Shown here: one piece after another, positions 32,888-41,859 of the stretch | How positions within the stretch are numbered: the first letter of the stretch is position 1 | Layout of the letters: the number at the start of each line of letters is the position of its first letter | Source: an uncultured Mycoplasma sp. | GTDB taxonomy: Bacteria; Bacillota_I; Bacilli_A; RF39; UBA660 | Length of the DNA stretch: 49,975 bases | Direction of reading: 5' to 3' | Assembly: GCA_946500895.1 (NCBI GenBank) | Contig: CAMMXG010000009.1 | Location: 1-49,975, forward strand | Translations under genes and position numbers: made by a program | The notes under the pieces: generated by a model | Told to the model about the DNA's origin: nothing | Seen by the model: only the letters and a program-made list of their open reading frames with translations | The model's database searches: none

Positions 32888-34267
32888 ATGAAGAAAGTTA
32901 CACAAGAAGAGATTGTTAATTATGCAAAACAATATGGTTTTATTTTTCAAGGAAGTGAAATATATGGAGGTTTAGCTAATACTTGGGATTATGGACCATT
33001 AGGAAGAGAATTAAAAGAAAATATAAGAAGAGCATGGTGGAAGAAGTTTGTTCAAGAAAATCCATATAATTATGGATTAGATAGTGCCATTTTAATGAAT
33101 CCAGAGGTATGGGTTGCATCAGGTCACGTAACAAACTTTAATGATCCTTTAGTGGATTGTAAAGCTTGTAAAGCTAGATTTCGAGCTGATAAATTAATTG
33201 AAGAACATTCTAAAGGAAAGATTACTGGTGATGGCTGGAGTAATGAAGAATTAGAAAATTATCTTATTACACATGAGATCAAATGTCCTAAGTGTGGTAA
33301 ACAAGATTTTACTTCAATTCGTAAGTTTAATTTGCTTTTTGAAACACATCAAGGAGTTACAGAAGATAGTAAATCAAAAGTATATTTAAGAGGGGAAACT
33401 GCTCAAGGAATATTTGTTAATTTCTTAAATGTACAAAGAAGTATGAGAGCAAAGATTCCTTTTGGTATTTGTCAAACTGGTAAGAGTTTTCGAAATGAAA
33501 TTACACCTGGAAACTTTATTTTTAGAACTAGAGAATTTGAACAAATGGAACTTGAATTTTTCTGTAAACCTGGTGATGATTTAGATTGGTTTGGCTATTG
33601 GAAAAATTTCTGTTTAGATTTTTTGAAAACTTTAGGTATTGATAAAGACAATTTAAGGTATCGAGATCATGCGAAAGAAGAGTTATCTTTTTATAGTGTA
33701 GCAACTACAGATATTGAATATTTATTCCCAATGGGTTGGGGAGAATTATGGGGTATTGCAGATCGTACTGATTATGACTTAGGTGTTCATATGGAACATT
33801 CAAAAGCTGATTTAAGATATTTAGATCCAGATACGAATGAAAAGTATTTACCATATGTTATTGAACCTAGTGTAGGGCTTGATCGTTTGCTTTATGCTAT
33901 ATTGGTTGATGCTTATACGAAAGAATTACTAGATAATGGTGAAGAGAGGGAAGTATTAAAAATACATCCAGCTTTAGCGCCAACTAAAGTAACAATCTTG
34001 CCTTTAATTAAAAAAGTTCATGGTGATAAAGCAATGGATTTATATGGAGATTTGGCTAAATATTTTATGTGTACAATTGATACATCAGGATCTATTGGTA
34101 AAAGATATAGAAGAAGTGATGCAGTAGGTACACCACTTTGCATTACCGTAGATGATGAAACAATTAATAATGATATGGTAACGGTAAGAAACAGAGATAC
34201 GATGGAACAAATTACTTTACCTATTAGTGAACTAAAAGATTATATTGAAGATGTAATTAAATTTTAA
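32888..34267 (+). CDS. glyS: Glycyl-tRNA synthetase (single-chain, dimeric type)
   Basis: A class II synthetase of 459 residues, matching the alpha2-type GlyRS of Bacilli rather than the alpha2beta2 enzyme. Features in order: YGFIFQGSEIYGGLANTWDY and GPLGRELKENIRRAWW (motif 1 region), ESHQGVTED-like insertion FETHQGVTED, motif 2 FRNEITPGNFIFRTREFEQME, MGWGELWGIADRTDYDLGVH, motif 3 EPSVGLDRLLYAIL, then an anticodon-binding domain (APTKVTILPLIKK, RYRRSDAVGTPLCITVDDET). Cys pairs near residues 97-140 (CKAC, CPKC) form the inserted zinc site. It is under the compact T-box. Confidence 0.96.
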   Translation: MKKVTQEEIVNYAKQYGFIFQGSEIYGGLANTWDYGPLGRELKENIRRAWWKKFVQENPYNYGLDSAILMNPEVWVASGHVTNFNDPLVDCKACKARFRADKLIEEHSKGKITGDGWSNEELENYLITHEIKCPKCGKQDFTSIRKFNLLFETHQGVTEDSKSKVYLRGETAQGIFVNFLNVQRSMRAKIPFGICQTGKSFRNEITPGNFIFRTREFEQMELEFFCKPGDDLDWFGYWKNFCLDFLKTLGIDKDNLRYRDHAKEELSFYSVATTDIEYLFPMGWGELWGIADRTDYDLGVHMEHSKADLRYLDPDTNEKYLPYVIEPSVGLDRLLYAILVDAYTKELLDNGEEREVLKIHPALAPTKVTILPLIKKVHGDKAMDLYGDLAKYFMCTIDTSGSIGKRYRRSDAVGTPLCITVDDETINNDMVTVRNRDTMEQITLPISELKDYIEDVIKF

Positions 34268-34268
34268 C

Positions 34269-34297
34269 TTGTATTTATTAAAAAAATAAATTATAAT
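34269..34297 (+). promoter_or_regulatory. SigA promoter of the structured ncRNA
   Basis: TTGTAT (34269-34274), a 17-nt spacer and TATAAT (34292-34297), starting 2 nt after the glyS stop. Predicted initiation near 34304, just before the closing stem of the RNA. Confidence 0.6.
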
Positions 34298-34303
34298 TAA
34301 TTT

Positions 34304-34600
34304 AGTAGAGCATTAGGTCTAAATGCCTACTTGTTCAAAGTGACATTAACCGTCATGTTGTTGCAAACGATGATGATGGTTGATGTCTTTTTTGGTTTAA
34401 ACCAATTTATAAGTTTAGAAATCACTTTCTTCAACTAACTAATCTCTACTCCTTTCTATCAACCAAAACCCTACAAGGAGGTAAGGCAATAGAAATTTGT
34501 CTAGTTTAGTAGACACCAGCCCTAATGCTCGAGTATTTATTATGAATGAAAGTACTTAAAAAAGCAAGAAAAAGCGTTCGACAAAGTTCGACGCTTTTTG
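34304..34600 (+). ncRNA. Unidentified structured non-coding RNA with 10-bp closing stem
   Basis: This 364-nt gap between glyS and the XRE gene has no ORF but strong RNA structure. GAGCATTAGG (34308-34317) pairs perfectly with CCTAATGCTC (34521-34530), closing a ~223-nt domain, and TCTA/TAGA continues it. Inside are a long hairpin 34342-34387 (GACATTAACC with GGTTGATGTC and more pairs toward a GCA loop), a TTGGTTTAAACCAA hairpin, and CTCCTT (34449-34454) with AAGGAG (34475-34480). The promoter sits just upstream and the next terminator-like hairpin is at 34569-34599. Size suggests 6S or raiA-type RNA, but the branched layout does not look like 6S and I cannot assign a family. Confidence 0.6.
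34569..34599. terminator. Bidirectional terminator between ncRNA and XRE gene
   Basis: AAAAAGCG / CGCTTTTT with an inner TCGA/TCGA pairing, T-runs on both strands. A second perfect hairpin, TTTTTGACAT / ATGTCAAAAA (34595-34616), overlaps its right arm. Confidence 0.7.
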
Positions 34601-34631
34601 ACATTTATGTCAAAAATAAAAAAAGAACCTA

Positions 34632-35087
34632 TTATTTTAAATATTTAGGTTCATCTATTTTGCCTAAGAGGTAGTCAGCAGAAATATTGTATTTTTTACA
34701 AATTGTGTAGAGAAAAGGAGTAGGGATAATATTTTTCCCTCGTTCATAATCTGCGATGGTAGATTGAGAAGTATTAAGTATATTTGCTAATTTTTCTTGA
34801 GTAATTTTGTTTTCTTTTCTAAATTCTTTTAATCTATTTTTCATTATTTCCGGGTTAATTTTTGGTTTAGCATTTTCATATTGATTCATATCACTAAATT
34901 CAAAAATATAATCTAAAGATACTTTGTAATAATTTCCTAAATCATTTAAATGTTTAATTGGTATAATTTGATATTCTTTTTCATATCTTCCATATACACT
35001 TCGATCAACGTTTAGTAGCTTTGCTAAGTCTTTTTGCTTTAATTTGCTGTCTTCTCTTAATTCAATTAATTTATTTTTATATAGCAT
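34632..35087 (-). CDS. XRE-family regulator with tandem helix-turn-helix domains
   Basis: 151 residues containing two HTH_3 domains: residues ~5-62 (LREDSKLKQKDLAKLLNVDR and YGRYEKEYQIIPI) and ~87-145 (FRKENKITQEKLANILNTSQ and IADYERGKNIIPT). There is no ligand-binding or peptidase domain. It starts at ATG 35087 with a weak AGGTG site and is divergent from the secreted DUF6273-like gene. A 17-nt palindrome lies between the two -35 elements, a natural operator for it. A role repressing one or both flanking promoters is inferred from position. Confidence 0.85.
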   Translation of the reverse strand: MLYKNKLIELREDSKLKQKDLAKLLNVDRSVYGRYEKEYQIIPIKHLNDLGNYYKVSLDYIFEFSDMNQYENAKPKINPEIMKNRLKEFRKENKITQEKLANILNTSQSTIADYERGKNIIPTPFLYTICKKYNISADYLLGKIDEPKYLK

Positions 35088-35116
35088 GCTTTTTCACCTA
35101 AATGTATTTTCTCATG

Positions 35117-35145
35117 ATTTTACTTTCAAAAAATTAAATGGACAA
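35117..35145 (-). promoter_or_regulatory. SigA promoter of the XRE gene
   Basis: On the minus strand TTGTCC (complement of 35140-35145), a 17-nt spacer and TAAAAT (complement of 35117-35122). Confidence 0.5.
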
Positions 35146-35160
35146 AAATACGATATTTTT
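35144..35160. promoter_or_regulatory. Palindromic operator between divergent promoters
   Basis: AAAAATA-CGA-TATTTTT is a perfect 7+7 inverted repeat. It abuts the -35 of the XRE gene on one side and lies 1 nt before the -35 of the secreted-protein gene on the other. Confidence 0.45.
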
Positions 35161-35161
35161 C

Positions 35162-35190
35162 TTGACTTTTAGTATATCCAAGTTTATAAT
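35162..35190 (+). promoter_or_regulatory. SigA promoter of the DUF6273-like gene
   Basis: TTGACT (35162-35167), a 17-nt spacer and TATAAT (35185-35190). The ~80-nt leader holds a hairpin (TAAGCTAGATA pairing with TATCATAGCTTA, about 35198-35233) before the AAAAGGAG site. Confidence 0.65.
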
Positions 35191-35279
35191 TTATATGTAA
35201 GCTAGATAACCTCATCTATCATAGCTTATATTTAAACTAAATAAAATGAAGCAGAACTTCATAAAAAGGAGTAGAGTTA

Positions 35280-36772
35280 TGAATTTTGAGATACTAAAAA
35301 GAAGTCATGTAAAAAGAAATATTGCTATTATATTTGTTGTAATAGCAATAATTAGTTCAGTAGTACTTAATTTTACTAGAGCAGAGTATAGAGTTACACA
35401 GTCTATACCACTGGTTAATGGAACGATTAACTATAGTTTAGCCGATTTAAATATAATTGCTATGTATCGAGAGAATGATAATGGTGAATATGGAGAAATA
35501 GAAGTAATGCCTAGCAGTGGGTATATCATAAATGAAGAAATGAGTTATTGTACATTAGATGGTAATCGTGATGAAAATGCTAGCTTATATACTAATGATA
35601 ATGGTGAACATGTAATATCTAATTTGCAAAAGGGGAGCAAGTGTTATTTATATTTTGATTTTGTTTCAACTGCAAGTCTTTTGTCTGCTTTAAATCAATA
35701 TAATAAAAGTACTAGGGTTGATTTTGGGAATGTATATACGGATGAAAATACAAGTACTCTTTTTGTAACTGAAGATAATGATGGAAAAAGTTATTATTTT
35801 GCAGGAAACCCGACTGATAACTGGATAAAATTTGGAAAGTGGTCTAATGATACTCCGGATGTGTACTATGGATTTTCTTCTGCAGATTCATATCTTTATA
35901 GAGAATATTCTAGTTTAAGTTCTTGTCAATCTGCATCTGAGTATAATGTCAATTGTACATTAAATTCTAGGGCAGGAAAGGATATGTATTGGAGAATCGT
36001 GCGTATAAACGGAGATGAGAGCATTAGAATTATATATAGCGGAACAAGTGCTAATACTATTGGTCCAGACACTGAAATTGGAATTAGTTATTATAATTAT
36101 AATTCGAGTGAAGTAAGATATAATGCATATGTAGGATATATGTATGGGGATATTAATGCAAACTCTTATAGTTTAACTCATAGAAATGTTAATGAGAGTA
36201 ATATTAAGCAGAAGTTAGATCTTTGGTATGAAGAAAATCTTAGTAACTTTAGTGAAATGATATCTTATGAAGCTGGATTTTGCAATGATAGACAACCTAG
36301 TACAGATAGTTTAACGATTAATAATACTGGTGGAGAAGGGACTACTTCAACCTATTATGGCCCTTATGTTAGACTATATAATAAGCAAAATCCAACTTTA
36401 AAATGCGAGAATAGTTTAGATCTATTTACTTCGACAAGCTCTTCTAAAGGAAATAAGATGTTGACATATCCAATCGGATTAATTACGGCTGATGAAATAG
36501 TTTATGCTGGAGGAGTTCACGCAGTTAGAGTGTCTAACATGTATTTGAATACCAAATCAAGATATTGGACTATGTCACCAAGTTCTACAGCATGGTCTGG
36601 GGGAACTTATATGTTTTATATGCAGGATGATAGTGTTATGTTGCCAGAATGTTTGTATGCTCTTGGTCGTACGAGCCTTATAAGTGGTGTACGTCCGGTC
36701 ATTAATTTAAAGCCTGATGTCACCATATCTAGTGGAGATGGCACTAGTTCTAATCCTTATGTAATTTCTTAA
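35280..36772 (+). CDS. Secreted or membrane-anchored protein with DUF6273-like domain
   Basis: About 497 residues. A basic N-terminus and membrane segment (NIAIIFVVIAIISSVVLNFT) export the rest. After a ~110-residue beta region, the remainder follows the DUF6273 plan of surface proteins in gut Firmicutes: DMYWRIVRINGDESIRIIYS, LYNKQNPTLKCENSLDLFT, YPIGLITADEIVYAGG, YWTMSPSSTAW and GVRPVINLKPDVTI. This fold is distantly related to formylglycine-generating-enzyme-like domains; its activity is unknown. ATG 35280 follows AAAAGGAG; the upstream in-frame ATG 35246 lacks a ribosome site. Probably controlled by the divergent XRE protein. Confidence 0.7.
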
Positions 36773-36790
36773 GAGCTTATGCTCTTTTTT
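36771..36790 (+). terminator. Terminator of the DUF6273-like gene
   Basis: AAGAGC - TTAT - GCTCTT hairpin plus T-run, overlapping the stop codon. Confidence 0.75.
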
Positions 36791-36875
36791 CTTTTGTATT
36801 TTTCTTTAAAATGTATTTATTATTTAAGGGTATCTGTGTTATAATTTTTATAGATTTAGTCTTGGGGAGGTTCAT

Positions 36876-38150
36876 ATGAAGTTAGTTACATTGTTGCCTG
36901 CTGATCAGTATGTAGTGGTAAATAAAACAATATTAACAGAGATTGATAAGAAGAATTTGATTAATTTATATGAACCTATTATTGGTTTTGGAGCAGTTAG
37001 CCTTTATCTTACTTTATGGAGTGATTTGGATCGATTAGAAATTATGAGTAGAGATTTTACTCATCATCATTTAATGAGTATTTTAAAATGTAGTTTGGAT
37101 GCGATTAAACAATCAAGAGAAGCACTAGAAGCAGTAGGATTAATGAAAACATATTTTAAAGAGGGGGATATTAATTCTTATGTTTATGAACTTTATTCGC
37201 CTTTGTCGGCATCAGAGTTTTTTAATAATCCGATTTTAAATATTGTGCTATATAATAATGTTGGAGATGAAGAATATAATTATCTTAAAAAGATGTATCG
37301 AAAAGTAAATATTGATTTGAAAGATTATGAGGATATTACTAAACCAATGAATGAAGTATTTGAACCAACTAGTATGCCGGTAGTAGAGGCTCGAAGTAGG
37401 GAAACTCTTCCTTTAAATATTGAAAGTGAAATCGATTTTGATTTAATTGTAAGTAGTATTCCTAAAGGTATTTTAAATGAGAAAGCAATTAATAAAAAAA
37501 TGAAAGAATTAATTATTAATCTTGCTTTTATTTATGATTTGGATACTTTAAAAATGGTGGAATTAATACGTGCTAGTTTAAATGAACGTGGTGGGATTGA
37601 TCGAGATACATTACGTAAAAATGCTCGCAAATATTATCAGTTTAAGTCTGGAAATTTACCGACATTAGTTTATCGGACACAACCGGAATATTTAAAAACT
37701 CCTACTGGTGATACATCTCGTAAAGGAAGAATTATTGGTGTATTTGAAAATACAAGTCCCTATGATTTTTTAAAGAGTAAATATCATGGGGCAAATCCTA
37801 CTAGTCGTGATTTAAAACTTTTAGAAGTTTTGATGATTGATTTGGAATTAAATCCAGCAGTAGTCAATGTTTTAATTGATTATGTTTTAAAAAAGAATAA
37901 TAATAAGCTTAGTGTAAATTATGTGGAAACGATCGCTGGACAATGGAAGAGAGCAGGAGTTAAAACAGCTAGAGAAGCGATGGATTTGGCTGAAAAAGAA
38001 CATAAGAAAATGCAGAAAAATAGTACTGATAAGAAGATGCAAAAAAATATTAAAGAGGCTCCGGTTCCCGTTTGGTTTGATAAGAATTTAGAGAAAGCAG
38101 AAATAAGCAAAGAAGAAGCAAAAGAGTTGGAAGAATTACTCAAGATTTAG
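36876..38150 (+). CDS. dnaB: Replication initiation/membrane attachment protein DnaB (helicase co-loader)
   Basis: Firmicutes DnaB, which with DnaD and DnaI loads the replicative helicase onto oriC or restart forks. The N-terminal winged-helix DDBH1 region opens MKLVTLLPADQYVVVNKTIL and continues INLYEPIIGFGAVSLYLTLW, the family signature. The C-terminal DDBH2 region includes TSRDLKLLEVLMIDLELNPA and NYVETIAGQWKRAGVKTAREAM. 424 residues, near the usual ~470. It is followed by dnaI 9 nt downstream, the conserved dnaB-dnaI order. GGGGAGG precedes ATG 36876, with a TATAAT at 36840-36845. Confidence 0.92.
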   Translation: MKLVTLLPADQYVVVNKTILTEIDKKNLINLYEPIIGFGAVSLYLTLWSDLDRLEIMSRDFTHHHLMSILKCSLDAIKQSREALEAVGLMKTYFKEGDINSYVYELYSPLSASEFFNNPILNIVLYNNVGDEEYNYLKKMYRKVNIDLKDYEDITKPMNEVFEPTSMPVVEARSRETLPLNIESEIDFDLIVSSIPKGILNEKAINKKMKELIINLAFIYDLDTLKMVELIRASLNERGGIDRDTLRKNARKYYQFKSGNLPTLVYRTQPEYLKTPTGDTSRKGRIIGVFENTSPYDFLKSKYHGANPTSRDLKLLEVLMIDLELNPAVVNVLIDYVLKKNNNKLSVNYVETIAGQWKRAGVKTAREAMDLAEKEHKKMQKNSTDKKMQKNIKEAPVPVWFDKNLEKAEISKEEAKELEELLKI

Positions 38151-38159
38151 GTGATTGAT

Positions 38160-39053
38160 ATGGAAAGTATAAAAGATAAAGGAAAAGTACAAGAGTTAAA
38201 AAAAGAATTAAGAGAGAATTATCGGGCTAATTTAAAAGATGCTACTTTTAGTGATTTAGTCATTAAAAATAAAATTAATGAAGAAGTAGGAATGCTTTAT
38301 AATTCGGATTTAGAAGATAGTGCTCTAGAACTTAAAAATTGTCATGAATGTAAAGGTTTATACGAATGTAAAAATAAAGTGATGGGACATTACATGTATC
38401 CTAAAGTTACAGGAAATATCATTGATATGGTTTATGTCCCTTGTAAATATAAAAAGGAAAATGATCGCTTGTTAGAACTTAAAAATACTGCTAGTAAAGA
38501 ACTTTTAAATGCTCGTTTTAAAGAAATTGATGTTAAAGATAAAAATCGGGTAGAAGTAATTAAATGGATTAAGAAATTTTATGATGAATTTGATATCTAT
38601 AAAGATATGAAAGGACTATATTTACATGGTTCCTTTGGTAGTGGCAAAAGTTTTTTAATTTATGCTTTATTGAATGAGTTAAATATTAATAAAAAGGTTC
38701 CATTTGTTGCATTATATTTTCCTGATGTATTAAAGGATTTAAAAGAAGATTGGGAAACTTATAATAGTAAGATGGAAAGGTATTCCACTATTCCTGTTTT
38801 GCTTTTAGATGATATTGGGGCAGAACAAGTTAGTGAATGGGGTAGAGATGAAGTACTTGGTACGATTTTGCAAAATCGAATGAATAATCATTTAACGACA
38901 TTTTTTACTTCAAATCTTACCATAGATGAGCTTGAATATCATTTGTCTTTAGCTAAAAGTAGTTTAGATAAAGTAAAAGCTAGAAGAATTATTGAAAGAA
39001 TTAAACAATTAACGCAAGATATGGAAATTATTACCGATAATAAAAGAAGCTAG
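38160..39053 (+). CDS. dnaI: Primosomal protein DnaI (helicase loader ATPase)
   Basis: The AAA+ loader of the replicative helicase. An N-terminal region carries a Cys/His zinc-binding set (CHECKGLYECKN and later VPCKYK), the helicase-interacting domain in B. subtilis DnaI. The AAA+ core has Walker A GLYLHGSFGSGKSFL, Walker B PVLLLDDIGAE, sensor 1 FFTSNLT and an arginine-rich end (KARRIIERIKQL). ATG 38160 follows AGGTGAT; GTG 38151 overlaps that site. Length 297 matches DnaI (311). Confidence 0.93.
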   Translation: MESIKDKGKVQELKKELRENYRANLKDATFSDLVIKNKINEEVGMLYNSDLEDSALELKNCHECKGLYECKNKVMGHYMYPKVTGNIIDMVYVPCKYKKENDRLLELKNTASKELLNARFKEIDVKDKNRVEVIKWIKKFYDEFDIYKDMKGLYLHGSFGSGKSFLIYALLNELNINKKVPFVALYFPDVLKDLKEDWETYNSKMERYSTIPVLLLDDIGAEQVSEWGRDEVLGTILQNRMNNHLTTFFTSNLTIDELEYHLSLAKSSLDKVKARRIIERIKQLTQDMEIITDNKRS

Positions 39054-39066
39054 TAATTAGCTTCTT
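39044..39066. terminator. Hairpin shared by convergent dnaI and thioredoxin-like genes
   Basis: AAGAAGCTA / TAGCTTCTT perfect 9-bp stem that includes the stop codons of both genes. The T-run is poor (AATTTATTATTT), so termination efficiency is uncertain. Confidence 0.5.
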
Positions 39067-39691
39067 AATTTATTATTTCGGCAGTTACATTTAAATCATT
39101 TTCTTCTAGTACTTTTTCAACAACATCTTCATAATCGGAACTTTGATAAGAACTTTCAATTTCTCTTATAATTCCATCCTCCATTCCATCTGAGTATCCA
39201 CGTCTAGCATATTCGGTTCCAATAACAATTAGGGGTACTGAAGTAGACACTTTTATTCCTAATTCACTTGATACCTCTTCCATTAATTTTTGGTTTTCAC
39301 TGTTATACCAAACTTCATAGGAAATAATTTCTAAGTATCCATAATCGTCAGCGATTGATTCTAAAAATTCCATTGCGTGTTCACAATGAGGGCATCCATT
39401 TCCACGGAAAAGATAAACAGTTACTTTTTTTTCGGAATCATTGTTAGATGTTGGCGTATCTGTATCATCGTTATTTGGATTAGAAACCGTAGTATTGTTA
39501 TTATTTTCATTATTTATCGTGTCATTGTTAGTATTTGCGCTTGTATCAATGTTTTCACTTAAGTTATTATTATTTTTCTCGTTAGAAGTATTGCTGTTAT
39601 TGTAAATTAAATAGAATATTAATCCGGCAATTACGAGGGCAAGAATTGTTGCTACAATTCCTATTATAATTATTTTTTTCTCTTTGTTCAT
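39065..39691 (-). CDS. Membrane-anchored thioredoxin/glutaredoxin-like protein
   Basis: 208 residues: an N-terminal membrane anchor (IIIIGIVATILALVIAGLIF), an Asn/Thr/Ser-rich linker of ~55 residues (low complexity, extracytoplasmic), then a thioredoxin-fold domain. The active site is YLFRGNGCPHCEHAMEFL, a CPHC motif like DsbA/glutaredoxin-type oxidants, and VSTSVPLIVIGTEYARRGY supplies the cis-Pro loop. It likely acts on disulfides of exported proteins. AGGTGATTT precedes the ATG. It is transcribed away from parE and converges with dnaI. Confidence 0.85.
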   Translation of the reverse strand: MNKEKKIIIIGIVATILALVIAGLIFYLIYNNSNTSNEKNNNNLSENIDTSANTNNDTINNENNNNTTVSNPNNDDTDTPTSNNDSEKKVTVYLFRGNGCPHCEHAMEFLESIADDYGYLEIISYEVWYNSENQKLMEEVSSELGIKVSTSVPLIVIGTEYARRGYSDGMEDGIIREIESSYQSSDYEDVVEKVLEENDLNVTAEIIN

Positions 39692-39768
39692 ATAAAATCA
39701 CCTGTATTTAATTATATAGTATGTTGAATAGAGATGCAATAAAGTTTGTAAAACAAATGTTAAGTTGT

Positions 39769-39797
39769 TTTACATTTTGCGGTTTGTTTGTTATAAT
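39769..39797 (+). promoter_or_regulatory. SigA promoter of parE
   Basis: TTTACA (39769-39774), a 17-nt spacer and TATAAT (39792-39797). It lies inside the longer ORF that opens at 39721, showing that the upstream ATG is not used. Confidence 0.7.
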
Positions 39798-39816
39798 GAA
39801 TGATAGGGTGAATAAA

Positions 39817-41727
39817 ATGGCAAAGAAGTATGATGAATCATCTATTAAAATATTGGAAGGATTAGAGGCTGTTAGAAAAAGACCAGGAATGTATATCGGT
39901 AGTACTGATAAGCGTGGTCTTCACCATCTAGTATGGGAGATTGTTGATAATTCTATTGATGAAATTATCAATGGATATGGTAATCATATTAAAATTGTGT
40001 TACATAAAGATGGCTCTATTACGGTTGCAGATAATGGTCGTGGAGTTCCAACTGGTATGCATGAATCAGGAAAGTCTACTCCTGAGGTTATCTATACAAT
40101 TTTACATGCTGGTGGAAAGTTTGAAGAAGGTAACTATAAAGTAAGTGGTGGCTTACATGGTGTAGGTGCGAGTGTCGTAAATGCTTTATCTAAATGGATG
40201 GATGTTATTATTTATCGTGATGGCGTTATTTCTAATATTCGATTTAAAGATGGTGGGAATGTAGATAGTCCACTAAAAAAAATTGGTACAACAAATAAAA
40301 CTGGTACAATTGTTACTTTTATGCCGGATTATGAAATATTTAAAAATTGTAATTTTTCTTATACTACAATTGTAGAAAGAATGCAGGAAAGTGCTTTTTT
40401 AATTCCTAATGTTACGATTGATGTAATTGATGAAGATTCTAAAAAAGAAACGAAATTTCATTATGAAAATGGATTAGTTGATTTTGTACAATTTATGAAT
40501 GAGGGAAAAACTACTTTAAATAATGTTCTTAATTTTAGTGGAACTAAAAATGGTATAGAAGTAGATGTTGCAATGCAATATACTGATACTTATAATGAAA
40601 ATATTGTTTCTTTTGTTAATAATGTTAAAACGACTGATGGTGGTACTCATGAAGTTGGCTTTAAAACCGGTATCACGAAAGCTTTTAATGATTATGTTAA
40701 ATCGAATAATTTAATTAAAGGTAAAGATGCAGCGTTTGATGGTAGTGATGTTAGAGAAGGCCTTAGTGCGGTTATTAATCTTCGCATACCAGAGAATTTA
40801 TTACAGTTTGAAGGGCAAACGAAAGGAAAACTTGGTACACCAGAGGCAAGAAGTATTACGGAAGCAGTTACTTATGAAAATTTAAAGTTTTTCTTAGAAG
40901 AAAATAAAGAAATTGCTTTAAATATTGTTGATAAAGCGAGTAAAAGTAAAATGGCTAGAGAAGCGGCTAGAAAAGCTAGAGAAGAAGCTAGAAATGGCAA
41001 AGGAAAACAAAAGATTGAGAAGAATTTATCTGGTAAGCTTGCGCCAGCGACAAGTAGAAATCCGAAAATTAATGAACTTTTCTTAGTCGAGGGAGATTCT
41101 GCTGGCGGTTCTGCTAAAGGTGGAAGAGATAGAAAGTTTCAAGCGATTCTTCCTTTGCGTGGTAAAGTTATTAATGCTGAGAAAGCAAATGTAACAGAAA
41201 TGCTTAAAAATGAAGAAATTAATACTATCATTCATACAATTGGTGCAGGACTTGGAGCGGATTTTGATGTTAAAGAATCAAATTATGATAAAGTTATTAT
41301 TATGACTGATGCGGATGTCGATGGATCACACATTCAAATTCTTCTTTTAACTTTCTTCTATCGCTTTATGAGACCACTTATTGAGGCAGGTAAACTTTAT
41401 ATAGCAAAACCACCTTTATATAAACTTGATTATGGTAAGAAACATTTTTATGCTTATTCTGATGAAGAAAGATTTAAAATTGTAGAAGAGAATTCTGGGA
41501 AACCTGATATATCAAGAAATAAAGGTTTAGGTGAAATGAATGCCGAAGAACTTTGGGATACTACTATGAATCCGGAAACTAGAAGTTTAATTCGTGTTAA
41601 TATTTATGATGCTGCTTTAGCTGAAAAAAGAGTAAATGTTTTAATGGGTGATAAAGTAGAACCTAGAAAAGAATGGATTGAAGAAAATATTGTATTTACA
41701 ATGGAAGATGACTTTAGAGTAGCCTAA
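39817..41727 (+). CDS. parE: DNA topoisomerase IV subunit B
   Basis: The ATPase subunit of the decatenating type II topoisomerase. A GHKL ATPase domain (VWEIVDNSIDEI, DNGRGVPTGMHESGKSTPEV, SGGLHGVGASVVNAL) is followed by a transducer (QTKGKLGTPEAR) and a TOPRIM domain (ELFLVEGDSAGGSA, IIMTDADVDGSHIQ). GKSTPEVIYT and SRNPKINELFLVEGDSAGGS favour ParE over GyrB; a GyrB identity cannot be fully excluded. ATG 39817 (MAKKYDESS) follows AGGGTG and the promoter at 39769-39797. The usual partner parC is not adjacent; an ORF6N gene follows instead. Confidence 0.9.
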   Translation: MAKKYDESSIKILEGLEAVRKRPGMYIGSTDKRGLHHLVWEIVDNSIDEIINGYGNHIKIVLHKDGSITVADNGRGVPTGMHESGKSTPEVIYTILHAGGKFEEGNYKVSGGLHGVGASVVNALSKWMDVIIYRDGVISNIRFKDGGNVDSPLKKIGTTNKTGTIVTFMPDYEIFKNCNFSYTTIVERMQESAFLIPNVTIDVIDEDSKKETKFHYENGLVDFVQFMNEGKTTLNNVLNFSGTKNGIEVDVAMQYTDTYNENIVSFVNNVKTTDGGTHEVGFKTGITKAFNDYVKSNNLIKGKDAAFDGSDVREGLSAVINLRIPENLLQFEGQTKGKLGTPEARSITEAVTYENLKFFLEENKEIALNIVDKASKSKMAREAARKAREEARNGKGKQKIEKNLSGKLAPATSRNPKINELFLVEGDSAGGSAKGGRDRKFQAILPLRGKVINAEKANVTEMLKNEEINTIIHTIGAGLGADFDVKESNYDKVIIMTDADVDGSHIQILLLTFFYRFMRPLIEAGKLYIAKPPLYKLDYGKKHFYAYSDEERFKIVEENSGKPDISRNKGLGEMNAEELWDTTMNPETRSLIRVNIYDAALAEKRVNVLMGDKVEPRKEWIEENIVFTMEDDFRVA

Positions 41728-41744
41728 AATTTAGGCTATTTTTT
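41720..41744 (+). terminator. parE terminator
   Basis: TAGCCTAA / TTAGGCTA hairpin with six T, overlapping the stop codon. Confidence 0.8.
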
Positions 41745-41756
41745 AACAATATTGTA

Positions 41757-41785
41757 TTGAACAAATGTATGCAATGTGATATAAT
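41757..41785 (+). promoter_or_regulatory. SigA promoter of the ORF6N gene
   Basis: TTGAAC (41757-41762), a 17-nt spacer and TATAAT (41780-41785). The leader then contains TTGCGATCTTGAA (41822-41834), repeated inside the gene. Confidence 0.65.
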
Positions 41786-41859
41786 TGAATTGTAGTAAAA
41801 ATAATATTTTGAGGTCATAAATTGCGATCTTGAAATTAAATTCAGGGAGGGATGGAAAA

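Noticed and set aside
34304-34531. Calling the structured RNA 6S RNA.
   Set aside because: Length fits, but several independent hairpins sit inside the closing stem instead of one rod with a central bubble; left unassigned.
39721-39816. Longer parE start at 39721.
   Set aside because: A TTTACA-17-TATAAT promoter lies inside this stretch and the encoded residues do not match ParE N-termini; ATG 39817 fits.
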